Assembly (NCBI RefSeq): GCF_030813795.1
Contig: NZ_JAUSUX010000016.1
Span: forward strand, 1-58,310
Direction: 5' to 3'
From: Desulfofundulus luciae
Lineage (GTDB): Bacteria; Bacillota; Desulfotomaculia; Desulfotomaculales; Desulfovirgulaceae
DNA length: 58,310 bases
Shown here: positions 16,568 to 24,976 of the stretch, piece after piece
Layout of the letters: every line of letters begins with the position of its first letter
How positions within the stretch are numbered: position 1 is the first letter of the stretch
Made by a program: the position numbers and the translations under genes
The notes under the pieces: model-generated
Seen by the model: the letters and a program-made list of their open reading frames with translations, nothing else
The model's database searches: none
What the model was told of the DNA's origin: nothing

Positions 16568-17278
16568 TTAAGGCACCTCCCGGAAGCGATAACCCACTCC
16601 ACGTACCGTTTCAATATACTGGGACGCGTTGGGCACCTGTTCCAGCTTTTGACGGATATGGCGTATATGCACATCCACCGTCCGGGAGTCCCCGGCGTAA
16701 TCGTACCCCCAGATCTGTTCCAGCAGGTATTCACGGGAAAATACTTTTCCCGGTTCACTGGCCAGAAACCGCAGTAATTCGAATTCCTTCGGAGTTAGGT
16801 CTTGTTTAACGCCGTCCACGGTAACCAGGAAACGATCCGGGTCAATTACCAGCCGCCCGCGGACCAGCTTTCCCCCCGGGGGGCGAGCACCCCTTCCTTC
16901 GCCCCCCACAGGCGCCCGGCGCAACCGGGCTTTGACCCGCGCCACCAGCTCCCGCGGGCTAAAAGGCTTGGTGACGTAATCGTCGGCTCCCATTTCCAGA
17001 CCCAGGATCTTATCCAGCTCCTCCCCCCGGGCACTGATCATGATCACCGGAATATGCCGTGTTTCAGCCTCCTGCTGCAGGGTGCGACAGACCGCCAGGC
17101 CATCCTGTCCCGGCAACATCACATCCAGCAGGATGAGATCGGGCCGCTGGGAGCGTGCCATTTCGATGGCGGTATTCCCGTCCGTGGCGGCTATTACCTG
17201 GTAACCTTCCTTTTCCAGGTTAAAGCGGATCAACTCCACAATATGCTCTTCATCATCCACAACCAGGATTTTAGCCAT
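16568..17278 (-). CDS. PhoP/PhoB-like response regulator
   Basis: A 236-residue OmpR/PhoB-family regulator. The receiver domain has acidic residues DDE (9-11), the phosphoacceptor Asp52 (LILLDVMLPG), T/S in MISARGE and Lys in DDYVTKPFSP; the C-terminal winged helix carries LTPKEFELLRFL and RTVDVHIRHIRQKL. It is the first gene of an operon-like run regulator-kinase-pstB-phoU, so phosphate-starvation control is the natural inference. Confidence 0.93.
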   Translation of the reverse strand: MAKILVVDDEEHIVELIRFNLEKEGYQVIAATDGNTAIEMARSQRPDLILLDVMLPGQDGLAVCRTLQQEAETRHIPVIMISARGEELDKILGLEMGADDYVTKPFSPRELVARVKARLRRAPVGGEGRGARPPGGKLVRGRLVIDPDRFLVTVDGVKQDLTPKEFELLRFLASEPGKVFSREYLLEQIWGYDYAGDSRTVDVHIRHIRQKLEQVPNASQYIETVRGVGYRFREVP

Positions 17279-17302
17279 ATACTTGCCTCCTTTAAGCGGC
17301 CG

Positions 17303-18121
17303 TTAAGTTAACATGATCAGGGCCGCCATCCTGCCGGTACGGCCGCCACTCCCCCGGTATGAAAAAAAGAGATCCTGCCGGCAACAGGTGCAAACACCGG
17401 CTATAAAAATGTTTTCCGGCCCAAGGCCGGCTTCCACCAGAATGCGCCGGTTGGCCTCCCAAAGGTCAAGCTGCCACTTGCCGGTAGGATTGGGAACCAA
17501 AAGTTCCTGCCAGAAAGGAAAATGTCCCTTAAACAGGTCAACTAAGGGCACATCCACTTCATAACAACAGGGTCCAATGGAGGGGCCAATGCCCGCCAGA
17601 CAATCCTCGGGTCGGCTGCCAAAAAACCGGCCCATGGCCTCCACCGTTTTGGCCGCAATGTCAAGGTACGTCCCCCTCCAGCCTGCATGTGCCAGACCGA
17701 CCACCCGCCGGACCGGGTCCAGAAGGAAAACTGGCACGCAATCGGCATAATAACTGGACAGGGGTACCAGGGGTTCCCCGGTAATCAGGGCATCAGTGGC
17801 AGGCAGGGCATCTTCCGTTGACCGGGCCCCCCGGCCGCGGTGAACCTTCCCAACCACCGCCACCCGATCCCCGTGGACTTGCTGGCCGGCCACCAGGTGT
17901 GCGGGGTTCATTTCCAAAGCCCAGCAGGCCACCTCCCGGTTGGTCAGGACATGATCAGGGTCATCACCCACATGAAAGGCCATATTTAAAGTGGCGAATT
18001 CCCCGGTACTAACACCACCATGGCGGGTGGTAAAGCCATGGCTCACCAAACCGGTGTCCAGGAAGGCTTCCCAGAGCAGCCACTTAACTGCCCCCTCTTC
18101 TTTCCACAGGTAGCCGGGCAC
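17303..18121 (-). CDS. pgeF: Peptidoglycan editing factor PgeF / YfiH-YlmD family laccase-domain protein
   Basis: A 272-residue member of the multicopper-polyphenol-oxidoreductase-like DUF152 family (YlmD in Bacillus). Motifs seen: HGFTTRHGGVS (about residue 29), QVHGD (about 82), the zinc/copper-binding LAHAGWRGT (about 139), GPSIGPCCYEV (about 183) and CTCCRQDLFFSYRGSGG at the C-terminus. Reported activities are purine nucleoside phosphorylase/deaminase or removal of L-Ser from UDP-MurNAc. The start is GTG and an alternative a few codons downstream cannot be excluded. In Bacillus ylmD lies between ylmC and ylmE; here nrd, an fmdB-type gene, an MBL nuclease and the pho genes separate these partners. 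Confidence 0.93.
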   Translation of the reverse strand: MPGYLWKEEGAVKWLLWEAFLDTGLVSHGFTTRHGGVSTGEFATLNMAFHVGDDPDHVLTNREVACWALEMNPAHLVAGQQVHGDRVAVVGKVHRGRGARSTEDALPATDALITGEPLVPLSSYYADCVPVFLLDPVRRVVGLAHAGWRGTYLDIAAKTVEAMGRFFGSRPEDCLAGIGPSIGPCCYEVDVPLVDLFKGHFPFWQELLVPNPTGKWQLDLWEANRRILVEAGLGPENIFIAGVCTCCRQDLFFSYRGSGGRTGRMAALIMLT

Positions 18122-18206
18122 GTAAATCAGTCCCTCCCAAAAAACCGGGAAAATTCCCGATTACACCATATAATTATATCGGTACGCCTTGTTTTAGGCA
18201 ATGTAA

Positions 18207-19769
18207 TTAACTGGCCTGCTTCTGAATCGATGCCAGCAGGGCGTTCAAATGGTCCAGTTGTTCCATAATCTCCTGGTAATGCCCCCTGCCCAGACCGCTG
18301 GCCAGCAGATCTTGCAAGCGGCTCGCCACTGCGTCATATGCCTGGCGCAACTCCTCCTCGCCAACCGGCAAAGCCGGAGTAAGCTGCACTTCTTCCTCAA
18401 GCACGGGAACGTGCACGGAAAAACCGTAACGCCGGGCAATATCCTGCGCCAGAACATTCATGGACGTAGGTTCCCCATGCACCAGGAAAACCCTGGTAGG
18501 AGGTTTTTGTAAGTGTTCCAACCATTCCAGCAATTCTTCTTTATCCGCATGGGCAGAAAAACTATCGATACTTTTAATGGTAGCCCGTACGGCCACTTCT
18601 TCCCCGTGTATGCGCACGAATTTCGCCCCGTCTTTTATTTGGCGGCCCTTGGTTCCTGGAGCCTGATAACCAACAAAAAGAACGGTGCATTCGGGACGCC
18701 ACAGATTGTGGCGCAGGTGGTGCTTGATCCGGCCGGCCTCGCACATGCCGCTGGCCGCAATGATGATGGCGCCGCTTTTAATTTTGTTCAAGGCCATGGA
18801 TTCTTCGGTGGTACGGGCAAACTCAAGGGCGGCCATGTTCAGGGGATCTTTGCCCCGGGCTATAAGATCCTGGGTCTCCCGGTCAAAATAAGGAGTATAC
18901 TTCTTGAAAACTTCTGTGGCCGCCACAGCCATGGGGCTGTCAATGTAAACCTTCATGGGCGGGAAACGATTGTTGATGAGCAGGAGATTGAGATCATAAA
19001 TCAAATCCTGGGTGCGCTCCACGGCAAAGGCGGGAATAATTAAATTGCCACCCTTGTGATAGGTCTCCCAGATAATATCGTGGAGCAGATTTACATGATC
19101 CCCCTGATCCGGGTGTAGGCGGTCACCATAGGTGGATTCGATGAAGACATAATCGGCATGGTCGATAAACGAGGGGTCTTTAAGGAAGGGCTTGTTCTTT
19201 TTCCCTAAATCGCCGGTAAAAAGAAGTTTGGTTTCTTGCTGCCCCTCCCTCACCGTAAGCTCCACCATGGCCGAACCAAGGATGTGTCCCGCTTCTAAAA
19301 AGCGTACGCTGATTTCTCTGGTAAGATTCACCGTCTGGCCGTAATCCACTGGTTGAAAAAAATCCATGGCCCGGTTGGCGTCTTCAACGTTATAAATTGG
19401 TTCTATGAGCGGGCGGCCGGCCCGAGCTGCCTTGCGGTTAAGCCTTTCTACCTCCATTTCCTGGATGTGCCCGCTGTCGGGCAACATGACTGCACACAGA
19501 TCGATGGTAGCCGGGGTGGCCAGCACCTTGCCCCGAAAACCATGTTTCACCAGTTTGGGAATTAAGCCACTGTGATCTATATGGGCGTGGGTGAGCAAAA
19601 CGTAATCTACGCTAAGGGGTGATACAGGGAAAGGCCGGTAGTTACGCTCCCTTAAAGTCCGGGGCCCTTGAAACATGCCGCAATCCACCATCAGCCGGTT
19701 GGCTCCCACTTCTAAAAGAAAGCAGGAGCCCGTGACCGTTTGGGCAGCTCCGAGAAAACGAACGCGCAT
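18207..19769 (-). CDS. MBL-fold beta-CASP ribonuclease-like protein
   Basis: A 520-residue metallo-beta-lactamase/beta-CASP/RMMBL protein. Metal motif 2 is THAHIDHSGLIP (near residue 58), followed by GSAMVELT, LLFTGDLG (near 195), ESTYGDRLHP (near 211), the beta-CASP region with SGMCEAGRIKHH (near 355), and the C-terminal SFSAHADKEEL and VFLVHGE motifs. It is close in layout to the CPSF-type mRNA-processing exonucleases found widely in bacteria and archaea. About 60 residues at the C-terminus form an extra helical tail (EELRQAYDAVASRLQDLLAS). Substrate RNA not known. Confidence 0.9.
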   Translation of the reverse strand: MRVRFLGAAQTVTGSCFLLEVGANRLMVDCGMFQGPRTLRERNYRPFPVSPLSVDYVLLTHAHIDHSGLIPKLVKHGFRGKVLATPATIDLCAVMLPDSGHIQEMEVERLNRKAARAGRPLIEPIYNVEDANRAMDFFQPVDYGQTVNLTREISVRFLEAGHILGSAMVELTVREGQQETKLLFTGDLGKKNKPFLKDPSFIDHADYVFIESTYGDRLHPDQGDHVNLLHDIIWETYHKGGNLIIPAFAVERTQDLIYDLNLLLINNRFPPMKVYIDSPMAVAATEVFKKYTPYFDRETQDLIARGKDPLNMAALEFARTTEESMALNKIKSGAIIIAASGMCEAGRIKHHLRHNLWRPECTVLFVGYQAPGTKGRQIKDGAKFVRIHGEEVAVRATIKSIDSFSAHADKEELLEWLEHLQKPPTRVFLVHGEPTSMNVLAQDIARRYGFSVHVPVLEEEVQLTPALPVGEEELRQAYDAVASRLQDLLASGLGRGHYQEIMEQLDHLNALLASIQKQAS

Positions 19770-19858
19770 GCAACCCCTCCTAATTAGTGCAACTTAGATT
19801 TTTATTAATTCCCTTTCAACGAGGATATCCCTTCTGAATACAGTGAAAAATGTCTTCC

Positions 19859-19887
19859 TTGACAGGTGCCGGACTGCAGCGTAAGCT
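19859..19887 (+). promoter_or_regulatory. Probable promoter of the zinc-ribbon gene
   Basis: Perfect -35 TTGACA at 19859-19864, then 17 bases, then TAAGCT at 19882-19887 as a weak -10. AAAGGGGTG before the ATG at 19938 serves as ribosome binding site. Confidence 0.5.
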
Positions 19888-19937
19888 AAAAATAGCCGGG
19901 AAGTCCCTGCTGTGAATGGGGAAAGGGGTGTTACGGA

Positions 19938-20168
19938 ATGCCTATTTATGAGTTTCGCTGCAACACCTGCGGTCACCGCTTTGAAAAATTATGCTCACTG
20001 GGAGAAAGTGGTGAGCATCAGGTCTGCCCGGCATGCCAGGCCACCGGCGCAAACCGGGTGATGAGCAGCTTTGCCTCCCCGGGCAACCGGGATGCCAGCG
20101 GTAGCAGCAGTGGTGGCAGCAGCTGTGGCGGGTGCGCCGGTAAAAGCTGCGCTACCTGCGGACATTGA
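19938..20168 (+). CDS. FmdB-type zinc ribbon protein
   Basis: A 76-residue protein of the putative regulatory FmdB family: N-terminal MPIYEFRCNTCGHRFE and a second CX2C (CPACQ) make a zinc ribbon, followed by a Ser/Gly-rich, Cys-rich tail (SSSGGSSCGGCAGKSCATCGH). FmdB proteins were named next to formamidase genes but have no settled function. It is a single plus-strand gene with its own promoter and terminator, standing between two minus-strand blocks. Confidence 0.92.
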   Translation: MPIYEFRCNTCGHRFEKLCSLGESGEHQVCPACQATGANRVMSSFASPGNRDASGSSSGGSSCGGCAGKSCATCGH

Positions 20169-20194
20169 AAAAGGGGTTTTAAAACCCCTTTTTC
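20167..20194. terminator. Bidirectional intrinsic terminator
   Basis: A perfect 28-base palindrome, GAAAAAGGGGTTTT followed by its complement, starting at the stop of the zinc-ribbon gene. It has T-runs on both strands and lies between convergent genes (zinc ribbon and nrdG). Confidence 0.85.
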
Positions 20195-20236
20195 GCTATA
20201 TGGAACATGGCCGGAAAAAGAGGGAATTCCCGTCCG

Positions 20237-20752
20237 TTATCCAATCCTACCCCACGAAGCGATGACCACCTGGCCGCAGGCAAGGGAGGCGGGTACATCG
20301 ATAATGCGCTGGTTGCTGGAACCACGGAAGGGCAGTTCCGGATCCCTTTTTTCCTGGATATAGGGACCGTCCACAATATAATCGGAAAGCTCCAGAAGCT
20401 CTTTTACCGCCCCATCCCTTTTGGCGAGCTCAAGGAGTTCCTCCCAGGTATAGCCCGTGTAAGTAATCACATCCCGGCCCAGGGCGCGAACCTGCCGGGC
20501 CAGATAGGCCAGGGCACCGGCCTGGGCAAAGGGCTCGCCCCCGGAAAGGGTTATCCCTTTTAAAAGGGGATTTTTCTTGACCATGGCCAGAACTTCTTCC
20601 ACCTCAACCGAAGCGCCCCCGGCCGGATCCCAGGTGTGGGGATTATGGCAGCCGGGACAGCGATGGGGGCAGCCCTGGGCAAAAACCACCAGCCGCAGGC
20701 CCGGCCCGTCCACCACACTTTCCTTAATTATTCCGGCTACACGTAACTGCAC
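20237..20752 (-). CDS. nrdG: Anaerobic ribonucleotide reductase activating protein
   Basis: A 171-residue radical-SAM activase with the CX3CX2C cluster motif (CPHRCPGC, about residue 29), the GG(E)PF motif (ITLSGGEPFAQ, about 70) and a short barrel. It generates the glycyl radical on NrdD using SAM and a reduced 4Fe-4S cluster. It begins 24 bases past the nrdD stop, in the same operon. Confidence 0.95.
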   Translation of the reverse strand: MQLRVAGIIKESVVDGPGLRLVVFAQGCPHRCPGCHNPHTWDPAGGASVEVEEVLAMVKKNPLLKGITLSGGEPFAQAGALAYLARQVRALGRDVITYTGYTWEELLELAKRDGAVKELLELSDYIVDGPYIQEKRDPELPFRGSSNQRIIDVPASLACGQVVIASWGRIG

Positions 20753-20776
20753 AAATACCTCTCCTCGCTAAAGCAT

Positions 20777-22795
20777 CTAACTCAGGCTGTGGGGCAAACG
20801 GTCGTTTAATTCCGCCACCTTGCTGTCGTTGAAGCGGTCCACGGTGGAAAGGTAACCGGTAATCCGCCGCACCCGCCGGATGGCTGCCGAGCCGCAGCGG
20901 GGGCAATTATTTTCGTTGATTACGCCCATTAAGTTGCAGCTGGTACAGAAATCCACCGGGAAGTTAATGGCCGCATAACCCATGTCGCTGGCCGCCATGT
21001 GGCGGATAAGGGTTTCCACCGCCTCGGGGTTATGTACCGGTGGCGAGGCCATTTCCACATAGCTGATGTGTCCGGCATTGCAGTATTTATGGTAGGGTCC
21101 TTCCAGACTGATTTTCTCAAAGCTGCTGATGGGGTAGTACACCGGTATATGGAAAGAGTTGGTGTAATATTCCCGGTCCGTCACCCCGGGAATAATGCCG
21201 AACTCCCGCCGGTCTATGTGCACAAACCGCCCGGAAAGCCCCTCGGCCGGTGTGGCCAGCAGGGTATAGTTCAGGTCATATTCCTCACAGGCCTCATCAA
21301 TACGCCGGCGCATAAAGGCCACAATCTCCTGGCCGAGGGCCTGGGATTCCTCGCTTTGGCCGTGATGCCGCCCGGTTAAAGCCACCAGGGCTTCGGCCAG
21401 GCCGATAAAGCCCACTGCCAGGGTGCCGTTGACGATGGCCGGCTCGATACAATCGTCCTCCTTCAGCCCCTCCGAACCCAGGTAAATGCCCTGCCCCATG
21501 ACAAAGGGCATGTCCTTGACCTTGAGCCTGGCCTGCACCCGGAAGCGATGGTAAAGCTGCCTGATTGCCAGGTCCATGACCTCCGACAAAAGCCCATAGA
21601 ACCGCTTGAGATTTCGCTCAGCCTTTATGCCCAGCCGGGGCAGGTTGATCGTGGTGAAGGACAGGTTCCCCCTACCCGGCGTGACCTCCGGGCCCCGCCG
21701 GTTGGCCATCACCCGGCTGCGGCAGCCCATATAGGCCACCTGATCTCCGTAAGGACGGTTGAAAGAAGAATCCATAAAGGCAAAGGAAGGATTCAACCGT
21801 TTGCTGGCTACCCGAATGGCTAACTGGAACAGATCATAGTTCGGGTCCCCGGGTTCAAAGTTGACCCCCTTCTGTACACGGAAAATGATATTGGGGAAAA
21901 TGGGGTTTTCTCCCCGCCCCAGCCCGGCCTCATAGGCTAAAAGCAAGTTGCGGGTTACCTTGCGCCCGGCCTCGGAAGTATCGGTGCCCAGGTTGATGCT
22001 GGAAAACGGCACCTGGCTCCCCGCCCGGGAGTGCATGGAGTTGAGGTTGTACACCAGGGCTTCCATGGCCTGGAATGTCTCGTTCTCATCGGAATCTTCC
22101 ACAAAAGGAGCCATTTGCCGGTCAAAGAAGGGGAAGGACTGTCCGCCGAACATATCGTTTTGTGAACTCTGCAAAATGATTGCCGCCAGGGCCGTAGCCG
22201 AGGTGGGCCGTTTCGGAGGCCGGATATACCCGTGACCGGTATTAAAGCCTTCACTTAAGAGCCTGTCCAGGGGCAGTTGCAGGCAGTTCAAGGTTTTGGC
22301 GTACCAGTCGAGATCGTGGATGTGGATGTCTCCCCGCATATGGGCATTGGAAAAATCCTCGTCCAGAAGGCGGGTGAGGTAATACTTCTTGCTGGCTGCG
22401 CTGGCAATCTGCAACATTTTGGCCGAGGGGGAATTGCCCACATTGGCATTTTCCCGGTTGGTTTCCGCCAGGATTTCCTCCACCGCATCCATTAAATCAC
22501 CCTTGGCTTCCCGGATGCGGGTTCGCTTGTCCCGGTAGAGGATGTAGGCCTTGGCCGTGCGGGCATGACCGGCTTCAATGAGCACCTTTTCCACCACGTC
22601 CTGGACATCTTCCACGCCGAAGACCTGGCCGTTGTACTTCTTCTTGAGCATTTTGAGGACCTCGATGGTGAGCTCCATGGCCGTCTGGCGGTCCTCACCC
22701 CCTACCGCCCGGGCGGCCTTAAAGATGGCATCGGTAATTTTGGTCTCATCGAAGGGCACTTCCCGCCCATCCCGTTTGCGGATAACCTTGAACAA
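20777..22795 (-). CDS. nrdD: Anaerobic (class III) ribonucleoside-triphosphate reductase
   Basis: A 672-residue glycyl radical enzyme that makes deoxynucleotides without oxygen. The N-terminal ATP-cone (FKVIRKRDGREVPFDETKI) gives allosteric control; then the long ten-stranded barrel, and at the C-terminus a zinc site (CTSC...CPRC) and the glycyl-radical loop RRITGYLST. The start is TTG with GAGGAGG at a good distance. Possession of NrdD-NrdG fits an obligate anaerobe. NrdR is encoded immediately upstream and a half-matching NrdR box lies in between. Confidence 0.96.
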   Translation of the reverse strand: MFKVIRKRDGREVPFDETKITDAIFKAARAVGGEDRQTAMELTIEVLKMLKKKYNGQVFGVEDVQDVVEKVLIEAGHARTAKAYILYRDKRTRIREAKGDLMDAVEEILAETNRENANVGNSPSAKMLQIASAASKKYYLTRLLDEDFSNAHMRGDIHIHDLDWYAKTLNCLQLPLDRLLSEGFNTGHGYIRPPKRPTSATALAAIILQSSQNDMFGGQSFPFFDRQMAPFVEDSDENETFQAMEALVYNLNSMHSRAGSQVPFSSINLGTDTSEAGRKVTRNLLLAYEAGLGRGENPIFPNIIFRVQKGVNFEPGDPNYDLFQLAIRVASKRLNPSFAFMDSSFNRPYGDQVAYMGCRSRVMANRRGPEVTPGRGNLSFTTINLPRLGIKAERNLKRFYGLLSEVMDLAIRQLYHRFRVQARLKVKDMPFVMGQGIYLGSEGLKEDDCIEPAIVNGTLAVGFIGLAEALVALTGRHHGQSEESQALGQEIVAFMRRRIDEACEEYDLNYTLLATPAEGLSGRFVHIDRREFGIIPGVTDREYYTNSFHIPVYYPISSFEKISLEGPYHKYCNAGHISYVEMASPPVHNPEAVETLIRHMAASDMGYAAINFPVDFCTSCNLMGVINENNCPRCGSAAIRRVRRITGYLSTVDRFNDSKVAELNDRLPHSLS

Positions 22796-22855
22796 GTCGG
22801 TAGCCTCCTCTAACTAAGGTCTGGATAATATCCGGCAATCCTAGCTTCTTAAATA

Positions 22856-22871
22856 TATAAATATCTAGCGT
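22856..22871 (-). promoter_or_regulatory. Tentative NrdR box upstream of nrdD
   Basis: On the minus strand, ACGCTAGATAT matches one and a half of the two NrdR half-sites (consensus close to ACACTATATATAGTGT); the second half is degenerate. It sits in the 107-base gap between nrdR and nrdD. AT-rich sequence around it could be coincidental. Confidence 0.3.
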
Positions 22872-22902
22872 TACAGTTCCAGCTGCTATAATAGCTAAGC
22901 TT

Positions 22903-23358
22903 TTACGTCGTTTCGGATAGGCGCTGGATTTCCCGCAAAAATTCCTGCACATCCCGGAACTCCCGGTATACCGAGGCAAAGCGCACATAAGCCACTCCAT
23001 CCAGGACACGCAGCCGTTCCATAATCATTTCGCCGATTTGCCGGCTGGAAACCTCCAGCTCAGCCGTGCTGCGCAATGTTCGCTCCACCTCGTCCACCAG
23101 GGCCTCCAGGGCGGCCATGGATACGGGGCGCTTTTGACAGGCCTTGACCAGCCCGGCCAGGAGTTTTTTGCGATTGAATACCTCCCGCCGGCCGTCCTTT
23201 TTTACCACCACCAGGGGAAGCTCATCCACCCGCTCGTAAGTGGTAAACCGCCGGGCGCATCCCGCGCATTCCCTCCGGCGGCGGATGGAATACCCGTCTT
23301 CCGCCGAGCGGGAATCCAGCACCCGGCTTTCCGAAAAACCGCAAAAGGGACAGCGCAC
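22903..23358 (-). CDS. nrdR: Transcriptional repressor NrdR
   Basis: A 151-residue regulator of ribonucleotide reductase genes. The N-terminal zinc ribbon (MRCPFCGF...CAGCARRF) binds DNA, the ATP-cone ([20 protein letters not shown]) senses ATP/dATP. The length is typical of the family. Divergence from neighbours is none: it is on the same strand and directly upstream of nrdD-nrdG. A good NrdR box overlaps its own promoter, suggesting autorepression and control of the whole nrd run. Confidence 0.97.
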   Translation of the reverse strand: MRCPFCGFSESRVLDSRSAEDGYSIRRRRECAGCARRFTTYERVDELPLVVVKKDGRREVFNRKKLLAGLVKACQKRPVSMAALEALVDEVERTLRSTAELEVSSRQIGEMIMERLRVLDGVAYVRFASVYREFRDVQEFLREIQRLSETT

Positions 23359-23439
23359 GCTGTTTCACCACTCTTTTCCACCACAGGCCCTGGGGATAAA
23401 GAAACTTTTCTTCACATATATAGTACAGCTGGCGCAGAT

Positions 23440-23467
23440 ATTATACTATATATAGGGGCAAAAACAA
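23440..23467 (-). promoter_or_regulatory. nrdR promoter with NrdR operator
   Basis: Minus-strand TATAAT (23440-23445) with a weak -35 TTGTTT at 23462-23467. Overlapping it at 23443-23458 is ATACTATATATAGGGG, which matches the NrdR-box consensus at 13 of 16 positions. A second, degenerate site (CACATATATAGTAC, near 23413-23426) lies about three helical turns away, the usual arrangement of paired NrdR boxes. Confidence 0.6.
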
Positions 23468-23473
23468 AAACGT

Positions 23474-23541
23474 GAAAAGGGTACCCCTCGCGAAACCACA
23501 AACGATTTCCTCCCTCTCTGTTCGCAAGAGGTACCCTTTTC
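23474..23541 (-). terminator. Very long hairpin after ylmC, probable terminator
   Basis: 23474-23494 pairs with 23521-23541 over 21 positions; the two imperfect pairs are G-U only on the minus strand, so that strand is the RNA. The loop is 26 bases. On the minus strand TTTTTGTTTTT follows. It lies between the ylmC stop (23630) and nrdR. The flanks (CGTG/CATG) extend the inverted repeat to about 24 bases, longer than an ordinary terminator needs, so a palindromic repeat element is possible. Confidence 0.7.
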
Positions 23542-23629
23542 ATGTTTTTTCCGTTGCGGGTGATGCTTGTCCCATTTTTTAGTCCAGGACGAGACTACCT
23601 GGACAAGACACGGGTAGTTTTGGAGGTTA

Positions 23630-23926
23630 TTAGAAATAACGTTCTTTCCCGTTGCCCGGGAAACCTGGTTCGGGTCGCACGCCGGTAACATCCCGCAAAT
23701 CGATCAGGATTACATCCAGGCCGATCTTTTTAATCTTGTGCCAGGGGACCACAATTTCCTCTTCCCGGCCGAATAACCCTAAAAGGCGACTTCCCTGAGC
23801 GGGCAGAATGATGGCGCTGATGCGTCCCTGTTCCAGGTCAATGTCAATATCCTTAATCGGCCCCATACGGCGCCCGTCGGCAATGTTAATTACTTCCCGC
23901 ATGCGCAAATCCGATACCTTTACCAT
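23630..23926 (-). CDS. ylmC: YlmC/YmxH family PRC-barrel-like sporulation protein
   Basis: A 98-residue protein with a PRC-barrel-type fold, recognised by MVKVSDLRMREVINIADGRRMGPIKDIDID and the later EEEIVVPWHKIKKIGLDVILID. YlmC/YmxH proteins lie next to sigG or spoIIR in spore formers; their function is not settled. I choose the ATG at 23926 after AGGGGGTG; the open frame to 23986 would add 20 residues with no family resemblance. The ribosome binding site falls inside an inverted repeat (23935-23943 with 23956-23964). Confidence 0.9.
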   Translation of the reverse strand: MVKVSDLRMREVINIADGRRMGPIKDIDIDLEQGRISAIILPAQGSRLLGLFGREEEIVVPWHKIKKIGLDVILIDLRDVTGVRPEPGFPGNGKERYF

Positions 23927-23934
23927 TGCCTGCA

Positions 23935-23964
23935 CCCCCTGGCATATTATATGCCGCCAGGGGG
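23935..23964 (-). promoter_or_regulatory. Inverted repeat covering a -10 element and the ylmC ribosome binding site
   Basis: CCCCCTGGC (23935-23943) and GCCAGGGGG (23956-23964) flank ATATTATATGCC, whose complement contains TATAAT. As RNA it could sequester the AGGGGGTG binding site of ylmC; as DNA it could be an operator over the -10. Confidence 0.4.
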
Positions 23965-24030
23965 GCAAGCTGAACCCAGCACTCACCGAAATAAGGGTTA
24001 TCCAATGGTGCGGACTGGCTATATGCGGTT

Positions 24031-24930
24031 TTAATCTCCTGCGTAGTTAACTGAAAACGGTGAGTGCTGGGCACTCCAGAGACGATCCAACCAGCCCTGC
24101 GCACTGGTAAAGAAGTCCAGGATGCGCAAGCGAAATTCCACGGGCGTACCGTCGGAGGAATTCGCTTTTAAAAGAACACCCTCATCTTCACCGGCCCGGT
24201 GGGCGGGAGCCAGGGTGGCTACGGCGGGGGGCCCGGTCCATTTAAAAGCCGGCTCCGCTTTTGAACCCGCCGCGGCATCCAGTTCCCCTTCTCTGCCTTC
24301 ATCCGCCGGAGACCGAGTTTTTTGCTCCGGCCTTTCTTTAGCCGGATCACACTTCAACCCGGTGCCCAAACGGGGCGGGTTTTCCCGTTTACCGGCACAA
24401 GGTCCGGCAGAATTGTGAAAATCTACAAAACATAGGGGCGGGAACAACACGCACCACCAGTTCGCCCCGGCACCCCGGCCGATGACCACCCGCACCGCTT
24501 CATACTCACCGGCGGGCAGGGTCAGGTCGTGAACTTTCCCCGGGCTAGCATTAGCCACGTGATAGGTTTTCGCCGGAAACCGGTAGTGACCAAGGGAAAC
24601 GGTGACAGGGTAGTCCGCCCCGGCGTCGCGGATTGCCTGCCTGGCCAGTTGTTCCATGTAATCCAGGTTGGTCCGGGCGATGATCCTGGCTTCTTCAATA
24701 TTGCGGGCCTGCTGGAAGCGAGGGGTCATGGCCTGGACAAGCACATCCCGCACCCGGAATTTCAGCGCTTGGTCGGCAGGCGAATTGCTGTTGGCAATCA
24801 CATGGAAGCGGATCAGGTGATCGGGATGGTAGGGGTTAACCATGGCAGCCCGCTGCAAGCCCCAGCAGGCCAGCAGCGCCACCGCCAGTACACCCGCAAC
24901 CCAAAAGCCGATCCGCCTTCGCGAGAGCAT
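24031..24930 (-). CDS. spoIIR: Stage II sporulation protein R
   Basis: SpoIIR, the signal protein made in the forespore under sigma-F that crosses to the intermembrane space and triggers SpoIIGA to activate pro-sigma-E. There is an N-terminal membrane segment (WVAGVLAVALLACWGL) and the conserved core LIRFHVIANSNSPADQALKFRVRDVLVQ and NWWCVLFPPLCFVD. At 299 residues it is longer than Bacillus SpoIIR (about 224) because of a Pro/Glu/Lys-rich insertion after the LCFVD motif (about 170-245). A sigma-F type promoter lies upstream. Confidence 0.96.
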   Translation of the reverse strand: MLSRRRIGFWVAGVLAVALLACWGLQRAAMVNPYHPDHLIRFHVIANSNSPADQALKFRVRDVLVQAMTPRFQQARNIEEARIIARTNLDYMEQLARQAIRDAGADYPVTVSLGHYRFPAKTYHVANASPGKVHDLTLPAGEYEAVRVVIGRGAGANWWCVLFPPLCFVDFHNSAGPCAGKRENPPRLGTGLKCDPAKERPEQKTRSPADEGREGELDAAAGSKAEPAFKWTGPPAVATLAPAHRAGEDEGVLLKANSSDGTPVEFRLRILDFFTSAQGWLDRLWSAQHSPFSVNYAGD

Positions 24931-24976
24931 TTTCTTGTTCCCCCATTACTCAACTTGCAAATATTTGTTCTACCCC

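Noticed and set aside
16564-16758. N-terminal extension of the sensor kinase
   Set aside because: The 65 extra residues are another frame of the response regulator gene and lack kinase character; the GTG at 16563 has a ribosome binding site.
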